Shown here: positions 1-6,507 of the stretch, piece after piece | How positions within the stretch are numbered: position 1 is the stretch's first letter | Layout of the letters: the number at the start of each line of letters is the position of its first letter | DNA from: Thermoplasmata archaeon | GTDB lineage: Archaea; Thermoplasmatota; Thermoplasmata; Thermoplasmatales; Thermoplasmataceae | Length of the DNA: 6,515 nucleotides | Assembly: GCA_021833045.1 (NCBI GenBank) | Contig: JAKBGP010000124.1 | Span: 1 to 6,515, forward strand | Direction: 5' to 3' | The notes under the pieces: model-generated | The model's input: the letters and a program-made list of their open reading frames with translations, nothing else | What the model was told of the DNA's origin: nothing | Database searches by the model: none | Position numbers and translations under genes: made by a program

Positions 1-1
1 T

Positions 2-178
2 GAGCCTGAAGTTACAGACGATTTTAACGTAACCTTTGGTAAACCTGAGGAGGAAAAGATATATTCATTCCTTTGCGATCTTCACAACTTCGGAGAAAAC
101 AGGGTAAGGCCATTTATAGATAAGCTAAAAGTAAGTCTTCAGAAGAGCAATCAATCCAGTCTTGATTCATTTTTCTAA
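2..178 (+). CDS. fen: Flap endonuclease 1 (FEN-1), C-terminal end only
   Basis: The last 58 codons and the TAA stop of a plus-strand gene that begins before the window. Archaeal FEN-1 is a structure-specific 5' nuclease that removes RNA/DNA flaps during Okazaki fragment maturation and repair. What is seen: a segment around FLCDLHNF (fragment residues 23-30) followed by RVRPFIDKL, which resembles the C-terminal helical part of archaeal FEN-1. The final eight residues, QSSLDSFF (positions 152-175), are a canonical PIP box (Q-x-x-L-x-x-F-F) for docking onto the PCNA sliding clamp, placed at the extreme C-terminus as in FEN-1. The catalytic domains lie outside the window, so the call rests on the tail alone. 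Another PIP-box protein is possible but fits less well. The stop lies inside the convergent tyrS gene, with a 12-base overlap. Confidence 0.82.
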   Translation, partial: EPEVTDDFNVTFGKPEEEKIYSFLCDLHNFGENRVRPFIDKLKVSLQKSNQSSLDSFF

Positions 179-1153
179 ATAATCTCTCAACACTGCAAAG
201 GGCTTCATCATTTTAGACAGGTTATCTGTCACGGATTCTTTAAGGTCCATTGGGTGTATCGCTCCCGATTTATATGTGGATTCAAGCGAAATGAAATCTG
301 TAAATGTTATATCTCCCCCTTTTTTCTCAGGTCTATGTATTGTTACCTCTTTCATTGAAGGAAATATGATTATCTTCATGATATCCATTACCGGATTTCC
401 TTCAGCTATTCCCATGGGGCAAAATGAATTTTTTATTTTTCTTTTAACGTCTTCTTCTGAATCAGTCATGAGGATGGCACTGTCAGGATCACTTTTCGAC
501 ATCTTCTTGAAATTATCCATTCTTCCAGTTCCCTTCAGGCTTCCCAGAAGTGGAGAGTGCATTGAAACAACCTTCTTTCTGTTCATTTTTTCTGCAATAT
601 CCCTGGCCAGCATATGGGCGTGCCTTTGATCCATGCCTCCCAAAGCAACATCGAGATCTAATTCAAAAATATCATTTACCTGCATTACAGGATATAGATA
701 TTTGCTGAAATCTGATTCAGCGTCAGATTCATCCCTTCCCATTATTGGAAGAGCTCGTTTCAGTCTTGAGAGAGTTGTTTGCTTAGCAGTGCGAATTATA
801 CCCTCCATGTAGCTGCTCTTATCTATCAGATCCGATGCCCATATAAATTCTGGTTTCAAATCTCCTAGTTCAATTTCGTATGCTTTTTTAAGAATCTCTC
901 CACTCTGCCTTATACGTTCCAGATCGCCACCCAGCTTATCATTTACCATGGCATGCCAGTCTGCCAGTAATATCTGCATCCTGATACCAGCTCTCATCAT
1001 TGCCTTGATTCTGGTACCAATAACCAGAATATGTCCTATATGGGGTATTCCTGAAGGTTCCACACCATGGTATCCTTTACAGTTTTTCTCGAGGCTTTCA
1101 AACTCACTCTCGGTTACTATTTCTTCAAAAAGGGATTTGTCAAGATTTAACAA
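167..1153 (-). CDS. tyrS: Tyrosyl-tRNA synthetase, archaeal/eukaryal type
   Basis: A 328-residue class I aminoacyl-tRNA synthetase that activates tyrosine with ATP and charges tRNA-Tyr in the cytoplasm. The Rossmann-fold ATP site shows EPSG at 32-35 followed by HIGH at 38-41, and a KMSKS loop at 217-221. The tyrosine pocket of the archaeal enzyme is intact: Tyr28 (before the EPSG turn), then Y154, Q158 and D161 in YPVMQVND, and Q176 in GGMDQR. These separate it from tryptophanyl-tRNA synthetase. The C-terminal part has the NSFCPMG, EGNP and IHRPEKKGGD blocks and the HPMDLK block of archaeal TyrRS, and the length is normal for the family (about 300-350). There is no bacterial S4-like tail. The start is a TTG at 1151-1153: the frame has a stop 18 bases upstream and no in-frame ATG before the active site. 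No clear ribosome binding site precedes it, so translation may be coupled to the gene 19 bases upstream. Confidence 0.95.
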   Translation of the reverse strand: MLNLDKSLFEEIVTESEFESLEKNCKGYHGVEPSGIPHIGHILVIGTRIKAMMRAGIRMQILLADWHAMVNDKLGGDLERIRQSGEILKKAYEIELGDLKPEFIWASDLIDKSSYMEGIIRTAKQTTLSRLKRALPIMGRDESDAESDFSKYLYPVMQVNDIFELDLDVALGGMDQRHAHMLARDIAEKMNRKKVVSMHSPLLGSLKGTGRMDNFKKMSKSDPDSAILMTDSEEDVKRKIKNSFCPMGIAEGNPVMDIMKIIIFPSMKEVTIHRPEKKGGDITFTDFISLESTYKSGAIHPMDLKESVTDNLSKMMKPFAVLRDYLEK

Positions 1154-1172
1154 TATAAGGGCATTAAATTAT

Positions 1173-1691
1173 CTATCTTAATCTTTCTCTACATATACTC
1201 CTGTACTTGCAATTAAGGCATCTTCCAGGATTATCGTGGTTTCTGTTTGGAACGCCTCTCATTCTCCTTATAAGCTGAGCTCTCGCCAGTACCCTATCCT
1301 TCAATTCACTACTATTATTTACATAGAATGACCTATTTCTGTATTTTATAACACCGTACTGGATCATATGTTCGGGATAGAGTTCCTGGAGTATTATGAA
1401 ATAAACTCCCATCTGAATTATATGTGGTTCCCATGGCTGATCCCCTATATTGCTGCTCTTATACTCGTATGGAATTATCTGTCCACCGTTTTCTATTACT
1501 CTGTCCGGTTTACCTGACAGACCATACCTTTTAGAAACTAGAATTTGTCCTTCAGATTTCATGTCTCCGTAAACAAATCTTCCCTTTGGCATTTCATAAT
1601 AGTCCATTCTCCTTTTTGCCCTGACAAAATAAAAAACAAGTATTATCAGAAGGCCAATAAATGGGATAATAAAATAGACAGGAAGCAACAT
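1173..1691 (-). CDS. Cas4/RecB-like nuclease, catalytic C-terminal half with N-terminal membrane anchor
   Basis: A 172-residue protein. Residues 3-23 are a strongly hydrophobic helix followed by RAKRR (24-28), which predicts that the rest faces the cytoplasm. The soluble part carries the core of a PD-(D/E)XK nuclease of the Cas4/Dna2/RecB type: G60-K-P-D63, then E76-Y-K78 (the ExK motif), then Q93-M-G-V-Y97 (the QxxxY motif of RecB-like enzymes). The C-terminus has C158, C161 and C167 (C-x2-C-x5-C), which match three of the four cysteines that hold the 4Fe-4S cluster in Cas4. What is missing is the N-terminal Cas4 region with the first cysteine and the G-x-x-x-H motif. That region is present in the ORF one base upstream. 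Activity therefore probably needs both products. Substrate and role are unknown. With no CRISPR or cas1/cas2 genes in view, this is a solo Cas4-like protein. It starts with ATG directly after the neighbour's TGA, without a ribosome binding site. Confidence 0.85.
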   Translation of the reverse strand: MLLPVYFIIPFIGLLIILVFYFVRAKRRMDYYEMPKGRFVYGDMKSEGQILVSKRYGLSGKPDRVIENGGQIIPYEYKSSNIGDQPWEPHIIQMGVYFIILQELYPEHMIQYGVIKYRNRSFYVNNSSELKDRVLARAQLIRRMRGVPNRNHDNPGRCLNCKYRSICRERLR

Positions 1692-1695
1692 TTCA
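1689..1695 (-). other. Stop/start junction TGA-A-ATG between the two nuclease halves
   Basis: On the minus strand the first half ends in ATC TGA, then comes one A, then the ATG of the second half. The downstream frame is reached by a +1 shift. The downstream frame is open for only four codons before its ATG, back to a TAG, so any frameshift joining the halves must occur in this short stretch. No Shine-Dalgarno sequence lies ahead of the second ATG. The layout fits termination-reinitiation coupling, but a +1 frameshift or a recent one-base deletion would also fit. Confidence 0.6.
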
Positions 1696-1962
1696 GATGA
1701 ACACTATAAACATGAACACAATAACAAGCAATATGGCAACTATAAGTGTTACACTAAGTTTTGAATTCCTCTCACGATCAGTTTCTGCTTCCTCGTGCGC
1801 TATTGTACCTCTATTCATTCTTTCAACCCTGTCAGCAGGAACTCTATACCCTTCACGGGTGTAATACCAGGAAAGGGCGCAGTAATCAAACTCAGCAAGC
1901 TCTGATGCGCTGATGATCCTTTCTCCATTATCAGGGTTGTTTCTCGATCCAGATTCTGTCAT
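1693..1962 (-). CDS. Cas4/RecB-like nuclease, N-terminal half with C-terminal membrane anchor
   Basis: An 89-residue protein that looks like the N-terminal piece of a Cas4-family nuclease. After a short polar leader, SASELAEFDYC ends in Cys28 and is followed by a WYY aromatic cluster (32-34). This matches the Cas4 N-terminus, where the first Fe-S cysteine sits in a similar setting. G52-T-I-A-H56 corresponds to the family's motif I histidine. The family fold would continue here to the catalytic Asp and ExK, but the protein instead runs through a basic stretch (R63-K68) into a 20-residue hydrophobic helix (70-89) and stops at its end. The basic side lies before the helix, so the N-terminal part should be cytoplasmic. 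The catalytic half is the next gene, one base downstream. The start ATG overlaps the end of scpA by 32 bases and has an AGGAGTG ribosome binding site, which supports it as a real translated gene. On its own it cannot be a nuclease. Confidence 0.8.
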   Translation of the reverse strand: MTESGSRNNPDNGERIISASELAEFDYCALSWYYTREGYRVPADRVERMNRGTIAHEEAETDRERNSKLSVTLIVAILLVIVFMFIVFI

Positions 1963-2704
1963 ATGAGCACTCCTGTTTCAGTGTGATAAACCCATTCTTC
2001 CTGATAAACATGCTGTATATAAAGAACTTTACTCTATCTTCCTTTGTTTCACCCCATACCTCTTCCATAAAGAAGGAGTTTTCTTTCGTTCTCATAATCT
2101 TCTGCATGATTGATTCAAGATCTCTCTCAGGTTCTCCTGAATTCAGTACCTCGTATATCTCTTCAACCTCTGCATTCTGCTCCATATGAGGCATTCTGAC
2201 AATTTTCTCCCTGCTCCGTTCAGTCTTCCTCATAACCTCAATAAGTTCCACAAGCATGACCTTTCTAGTCTCATGATGCTTAACGGGCATATGCAGGCTT
2301 ATAAACTCCCTATCTTCTATTTCTGAGTCATTATATACTTCCTGTGAAATCTCATTAAATTCGTCTTCAGTTTCCTCGGTTTCCTTCCTAATGAAGTTTT
2401 CTATCAGGTCGTTAGCCTGTACATACACTATCCCCCATGATCTGAATATTATATACCCTGCCTCTGCTATGGACATCAGTCCAGCATTAGTTAATTCCCT
2501 CACTATTAGGGCAAAATTAACAACATCAACTCTCCAGGGGTCTATCTCTCTGGCTATGCATCTTTCCATTATCTCTATTATATTCTTAGTCTCCGCCTTT
2601 GTATCCTTAAAGTCCAGTTCTTCATAGAACCTCGTATCTATACCAATGGTTGTTGCCTGAACTATTATAGTTCTTTTAAGATCCATAAGCTGTGTGTCTT
2701 CCAT
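1931..2704 (-). CDS. scpA: Segregation and condensation protein A (ScpA kleisin)
   Basis: A 257-residue kleisin that bridges the two heads of the SMC dimer and closes the ring that holds or extrudes chromosomal DNA. The family hallmark IDPWRVDVV is at residues 54-62, within the N-terminal helical domain that binds the SMC neck. An acidic linker follows (about 104-132), then the RKVMLVELIEVM block, and a C-terminal winged-helix region (about 225-253, with KFFIYSMFIRKNGFITLKQ) that would contact the SMC head. The length is normal for archaeal ScpA. The N-terminus before residue 40 is less typical: the FEGPLDLL-like motif of bacterial ScpA is not evident. The gene abuts smc exactly (TAG then ATG) and has a strong GGAGGTG ribosome binding site inside the end of smc, as expected for a subunit made in step with SMC. 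No scpB follows. Confidence 0.92.
   Translation of the reverse strand: MEDTQLMDLKRTIIVQATTIGIDTRFYEELDFKDTKAETKNIIEIMERCIAREIDPWRVDVVNFALIVRELTNAGLMSIAEAGYIIFRSWGIVYVQANDLIENFIRKETEETEDEFNEISQEVYNDSEIEDREFISLHMPVKHHETRKVMLVELIEVMRKTERSREKIVRMPHMEQNAEVEEIYEVLNSGEPERDLESIMQKIMRTKENSFFMEEVWGETKEDRVKFFIYSMFIRKNGFITLKQECSYDRIWIEKQP
1968..1974 (-). promoter_or_regulatory. Ribosome binding site of the N-terminal nuclease half
   Basis: AGGAGTG on the minus strand, five bases before the ATG at 1960-1962 and inside the 3' end of scpA. It supports this ATG as the start and argues that the 89-residue ORF is translated. The second half has no comparable site. Confidence 0.65.
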
Positions 2705-5700
2705 CTATTCACCTCCAAAGCTTTTCGAAAAAATTTCCGTACAGCCCGCTGCTTTGTTCATGGTTACTCCAAACAGAGAGTTCGCAAACTTACTCATGGC
2801 ATTTTTCAACGATATCATAATGATCTGTGAAGTATTTGAATTTTCCCTTAACAACTCACCCATTGCCTCAGCGTTTGTTCCATCAAGGAACATGTCAATT
2901 TCATCCAGAAAATAAATTGGTGAGGGTTTAATTCTCTGAACCGCTACGATAAAGGAGAGTGCAACAAGACTCTTCTCTCCACCGCTGAGAGATTGCAGCT
3001 TTGTGTACGTAGTTCCTTTGGGTTTTGCCTTGATCAATAACTCGGATTCCAGTGGATTAGATTCATCTGAAAGATACATATCCACGTCACCACCTCTTGT
3101 CAACCTTTTGAAGATTTCCCTCATCTCAATCTTTACCTTTCCATAGAGGTCTAAAAGTACTCTTGTCTTCACTTCTTCAAGTTCGGCCATTAATTTGATA
3201 AGGGAATCAACCTCTCTTTTTAGAATATCTATTTTTTCAACAAGGTTTTCTTTTCTTTGCATATCCCTTTTGAGATCTTCCTCAGCTAGCTGATTGACTG
3301 CACCTATTTCCTGCAATTTTGCCATTCTTATGGCAATTTCACTATTTGCTTTCTGCGCACTTGAATAATCAATAATTACATTGCCCCCATTTTGCCTGAG
3401 TTCTTCTTTAAGGGCTGACAACTTCTCATTGAAATTCTGTATCTTTATCTTTGAGGTAAGCACAGCATTTTCATGGTTCTTCATGTCCGATTCCAATCCT
3501 GCACTCTTCTGGCTGATATCTGATAGCTGCCGCTCAATTTCTTTCAATCCCTGAATAATTTTTCTGTTATTTTCATTGAGCTTTTCCTCTTCCTCTTCAA
3601 GCCTTCCTATTTCATTTCCGAATTTCGCGATTTCTTCTTCAATTCTATCCTTTTCTGTGGTTTCTGCATTTATATTTTTTATAAGATTATCGTTTTCCAT
3701 CATCAATTCCGACTTTCGTTCTGAAATTTTCTTCATTGTCGTCTGATTGCTAGATTTAATTGACATTGTTGAGGTCTGTTCGTTACTGATTTTTTCAAGT
3801 TCTCTTTGCAACTCGGATAGATCATTTCCTTCCTCCTTATTGTCTCCTATGATCATATACAGTTCATTCTTTCTCTTCTCAAGAGAGGCTTTTTTCTCCT
3901 CCTCTTTTGTTATGAGTTCCTGAAGTTTTTCCAGTGAAGCAGAACTATTTTTCAGTTCTATTTTAAGGGTCTGAATTTCAAGTTCAAGCGATTCTCTGAT
4001 CTTCTGGCTTTCTTTCAACTGGGCTTCAAGCGAATCAGACTTCCCTTTTCCCTCACCACCGCTCTTTGATATGTCCATCAATTGTTTCGAAATGTCGTCA
4101 TATTCCTGTCTTAAATTTCTAATGTCATGATCAAGACTGTTAAATCTTTCTCTAAGATCTTCAAGTAGTTTTTCCTTGCTATCAAGTTCAGAAAAGTTAA
4201 AAGTTGTTCTGCTACGATTCATGAAACCGCCAGATATGGCACCACTAGCTTCAAATATGTCACCATCAAGAGTAACAATTCTGACCCCTGTCATATATTT
4301 CTTTGCAATTTCTGCACTATCCACAAGAACAGTGTCCTGAAAGGTATACCAGATTGCATTTGCATAAACATCCTGACACTTGACCTGCTGGCTCAATAGA
4401 GAGGTCGTTCGATCCTGTTGAATAATAGTGAGTGCTTTCCCTCTTGGCCTCCCCGGTAAGATCTTATTTAGTGGAATGAAGGTTACTCGCCCCAGTTTCT
4501 TTTCTCTTAATAATTCTATGCAATCCTGTGCAACATCCTCATTATCAACTACTATAGAGTTCAGTCTTCCTCCAGCTGCTGCCTCTACAGCCAGTGCATA
4601 CTTTTCGTCATAACTTATAAGTTCTCCTATGGATCGGTGAATTCCTGAAATAGCTCCTCTTGCCTTCGCTTCCATAATTGCGGAAATGGACTTATTGGCA
4701 AAACCCCTTGATCCCATTTCGGATCTCATTCTTTCAACTTCCTTCCCAAGGTTATCCATTTTAGACCTTGTTTCTGTTCTTTCTCTCTCCAATTCTTTGA
4801 TCTGGGACTGAAGTTCATAATATTTCTTGCTTAAGGATTCATTTTTAGATCTGTTTCCACCTTCATCCTTTTTGATCTGGTTTAACTGCCACTGAGTTTC
4901 CGATAACCTGTATTTTTCATTGGTAAGATTCTCTTCCTTAATACCCAGTTTTGTCTCAAGCCCTTTGAATTTTTTTGACTCCTCAGACTCCTCTCTTCTT
5001 ATTTTTTCCGTAATAGTGGAATTCTCTTTAAGTTGTTTTTCTATAACTGTTAACTCATCGGTTGCCTTCCTGTATTCTTCAGTTTTATTTCTTTGAAGCT
5101 CTATCTTTTGATTTATCTGGGCTCTGAGAGAAGTTTCCCTATACTTTAATTCTTCTTCTCTCTTCATCAGTTCATTAAATCCTTTTGCAAGATTGTCTAT
5201 TTCCTCATCTATTTCCTCAATCTTACCTGTATTCGTTTCGATCAGAGCCCGTTCTTTGTCTATGCTGATGTTAATGTTTGAAGCACTTATTTCCGATCTT
5301 GCTCTTTCTAATTTTTTGGATTCTATTCCCTTTCTAATACTTTCAAGCTCTTTCTGAATCTTTTCTCCGATTCCTTTCTCAATCTCCATCCTCTTTTGTG
5401 CAAGAACTTCACGTTCTTTATCCAGATCATCCAGTATAGCTTTTATATCAGCAATTTTCTTTTCACTCTCTTCCATGGATTGCTGATGACCGCTGAGATC
5501 TATCTCTATTCCACGAATCTGTATAGATAAGGCAGTAGCTCTTAAATCCACAATATCGCTGTTTAGTTTCTTATATTCTCTCAGTTTTTCGGCTTCCTTT
5601 TCTATGACTGCAATGTTTTCTTCAATCTCTGTTCGCAGTGTTTCAGAGGCAAGTATTGTTTTATCGATCTCATCGATCTTTTCTTTTGCAGAATTTATCC

Positions 5701-6223
5701 TCATATTATATGCGTCTATTCCTGCTATGGACTCAAGCAACTTTCTTCTTTCATTTCCACTTACGTAAATAAATTTATTTATGTCACCCTGGAGAACAAA
5801 ACTGTAGGAATCAAGCTGAATTCCGATATTCTCCAAAAATCTGTCAACTTCACTGTGTTTTGATCTCTTACCATTTATAAAATATGTACTGTTTATTTCA
5901 CTACCATTCTCTTCAATAGTTCTAGATATTTCCACTGTTTCAAAAGATTCATCATCCCTATCTTCCACGAATACTGCTTTGACCTCTGCTCTGGACACTT
6001 TTTTATCCCCATTGGCCGGGTTATGTATTAAATCATCTAGTTTATCAGCCCTCACGGTTTTAGATGATCTTGTACCTAGTACGAACAGGAGTGAATCACC
6101 TATATTGCTCTTCCCACTGCCGTTAGGACCTGCTATCATGCTTAATCCTGGCCTAAAATCTATCTTCATTCCCTTATGGCAGAAAGATTTAAAGTTTTTA
6201 ATTTCTAAACTGTATAGTCTCAA
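2705..6223 (-). CDS. smc: Chromosome segregation protein SMC
   Basis: A 1172-residue full-length SMC ATPase that dimerises and, with ScpA, organises and helps segregate the chromosome. Domain order: N-terminal ATPase half with Walker A GPNGSGKS (32-39), R-loop region near R58, and Q-loop Q145 in VLQGD; a long coiled coil rich in Glu/Lys (about 160-510); the hinge dimerisation domain (about 515-670), ending in a GAISGGF motif; a returning coiled coil (about 670-1060); and the C-terminal ATPase half with ABC signature LSGGEKS (1079-1085), Walker B IYFLDEID (D1107, catalytic E1108), and an H-loop-like MISLKNAM segment near 1138. The D-loop reads LDGTN, where the usual form is LDD-x-N. Translation starts at a TTG (6221-6223) placed as expected before the LEIKNFKSF strand, with a GGGGTG ribosome binding site four bases upstream. 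There is no in-frame ATG before residue 19. It is the first gene behind the promoter at about 6266 and heads the smc-scpA-nuclease-tyrS run. Confidence 0.97.
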   Translation of the reverse strand: MRLYSLEIKNFKSFCHKGMKIDFRPGLSMIAGPNGSGKSNIGDSLLFVLGTRSSKTVRADKLDDLIHNPANGDKKVSRAEVKAVFVEDRDDESFETVEISRTIEENGSEINSTYFINGKRSKHSEVDRFLENIGIQLDSYSFVLQGDINKFIYVSGNERRKLLESIAGIDAYNMRINSAKEKIDEIDKTILASETLRTEIEENIAVIEKEAEKLREYKKLNSDIVDLRATALSIQIRGIEIDLSGHQQSMEESEKKIADIKAILDDLDKEREVLAQKRMEIEKGIGEKIQKELESIRKGIESKKLERARSEISASNINISIDKERALIETNTGKIEEIDEEIDNLAKGFNELMKREEELKYRETSLRAQINQKIELQRNKTEEYRKATDELTVIEKQLKENSTITEKIRREESEESKKFKGLETKLGIKEENLTNEKYRLSETQWQLNQIKKDEGGNRSKNESLSKKYYELQSQIKELERERTETRSKMDNLGKEVERMRSEMGSRGFANKSISAIMEAKARGAISGIHRSIGELISYDEKYALAVEAAAGGRLNSIVVDNEDVAQDCIELLREKKLGRVTFIPLNKILPGRPRGKALTIIQQDRTTSLLSQQVKCQDVYANAIWYTFQDTVLVDSAEIAKKYMTGVRIVTLDGDIFEASGAISGGFMNRSRTTFNFSELDSKEKLLEDLRERFNSLDHDIRNLRQEYDDISKQLMDISKSGGEGKGKSDSLEAQLKESQKIRESLELEIQTLKIELKNSSASLEKLQELITKEEEKKASLEKRKNELYMIIGDNKEEGNDLSELQRELEKISNEQTSTMSIKSSNQTTMKKISERKSELMMENDNLIKNINAETTEKDRIEEEIAKFGNEIGRLEEEEEKLNENNRKIIQGLKEIERQLSDISQKSAGLESDMKNHENAVLTSKIKIQNFNEKLSALKEELRQNGGNVIIDYSSAQKANSEIAIRMAKLQEIGAVNQLAEEDLKRDMQRKENLVEKIDILKREVDSLIKLMAELEEVKTRVLLDLYGKVKIEMREIFKRLTRGGDVDMYLSDESNPLESELLIKAKPKGTTYTKLQSLSGGEKSLVALSFIVAVQRIKPSPIYFLDEIDMFLDGTNAEAMGELLRENSNTSQIIMISLKNAMSKFANSLFGVTMNKAAGCTEIFSKSFGGE
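2710..2716 (-). promoter_or_regulatory. scpA: Ribosome binding site of scpA
   Basis: A perfect GGAGGTG on the minus strand, five bases before the scpA ATG. It lies inside the last codons of smc, so scpA can be loaded efficiently from the shared transcript. Confidence 0.8.
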
Positions 6224-6227
6224 AGTG

Positions 6228-6233
6228 CACCCC
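6228..6233 (-). promoter_or_regulatory. smc: Ribosome binding site of smc, supports TTG start
   Basis: GGGGTG on the minus strand, four bases before the TTG at 6221-6223. It resembles the GGAGGTG consensus that pairs with the 16S rRNA end. Together with the protein alignment it fixes TTG as the start of smc. Confidence 0.6.
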
Positions 6234-6261
6234 GTCAGACAACTGTATGATATTATTAGAC

Positions 6262-6270
6262 AAATATAAA
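6262..6270 (-). promoter_or_regulatory. TATA box of the smc promoter
   Basis: The minus strand reads TTTATATTT here, preceded by an A-rich stretch that could act as a BRE. This is the only clear archaeal TATA element in the 50-base gap ahead of smc. Placing transcription start about 26 bases downstream puts it near 6240 and gives a leader of roughly 16 bases containing the ribosome binding site. The element lies just before and over the stop codon region of the upstream membrane protein gene. The start point is inferred, not seen. Confidence 0.6.
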
Positions 6271-6273
6271 TAT

Positions 6274-6507
6274 TTATGCATTGTTAATCCCCTCATTGCT
6301 GGTTTGATTTAGAAGGAGTTCTCTGGCAGATGTCTTAAGGTGCAGGAATTCACCTATGAGGATTCCCAGTGATAAAGCCAAACTTGCGTTGACTGCAGTT
6401 AGGAGATAAATATTTGTTGTATTAACAACAAACTCAAGAACAATTCTTATAAAATACAGCATTAAAGTTAGGAATAGCACCATTGTTGATCTTTTGTACA
6501 TTAACAC
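6274..6507 (-). CDS. Small two-helix membrane protein, unknown function
   Basis: Up to 77 residues in the window. Two hydrophobic segments are visible, about residues 9-28 (rich in Leu/Phe/Ile) and 33-57 (ending in LGILIGEFLHL), with a short polar turn NTTN between them and a polar tail. A basic start (YKRS) suggests the N-terminus is cytoplasmic; with two helices the C-terminus would be cytoplasmic too. I do not recognise the family. The start is uncertain: GTG at 6505-6507 or ATG at 6499-6501 are both possible. The frame is also open to the window edge, so the true start may lie outside. It is on the same strand as smc, but a separate TATA box for smc overlaps its stop codon, so the two are probably not strictly co-transcribed. 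Confidence 0.6.
   Translation of the reverse strand: MLMYKRSTMVLFLTLMLYFIRIVLEFVVNTTNIYLLTAVNASLALSLGILIGEFLHLKTSARELLLNQTSNEGINNA

Noticed and set aside
169..178. The five-T run near the end of fen as an archaeal terminator
   Set aside because: It is short, lies inside the coding region, and encodes the FF of the PIP box, so there is no independent support for termination there.
167..1153. Tryptophanyl-tRNA synthetase as an alternative for the class I synthetase
   Set aside because: The tyrosine-pocket residues Y28, Y154, Q158, D161 and Q176 and the overall blocks match archaeal TyrRS, and the TrpRS N-terminal signature is absent.
1173..1962. A CRISPR adaptation module suggested by the Cas4-like motifs
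   Set aside because: No cas1, cas2 or repeat-spacer structure is present in the window, and the gene context is smc-scpA and tyrS, so a solo Cas4-like protein is the better reading.
3100..5700. Many similar TTC/TCTT-rich stretches that look like repeats
   Set aside because: These are the reverse complement of Glu/Lys codons in the SMC coiled coils. They have no fixed unit or spacing and are not a CRISPR array or tandem repeat.
276..6269. Plus-strand ORFs of 61-117 codons (for example 276-629, 948-1181, 1983-2189, 2391-2627, 2694-2915, 4428-4613, 5979-6269)
   Set aside because: All lie opposite well-supported minus-strand genes, have no domain signatures, and are composed of the hydrophobic or Ser-rich residues expected from antisense reading of Lys/Glu-rich genes.
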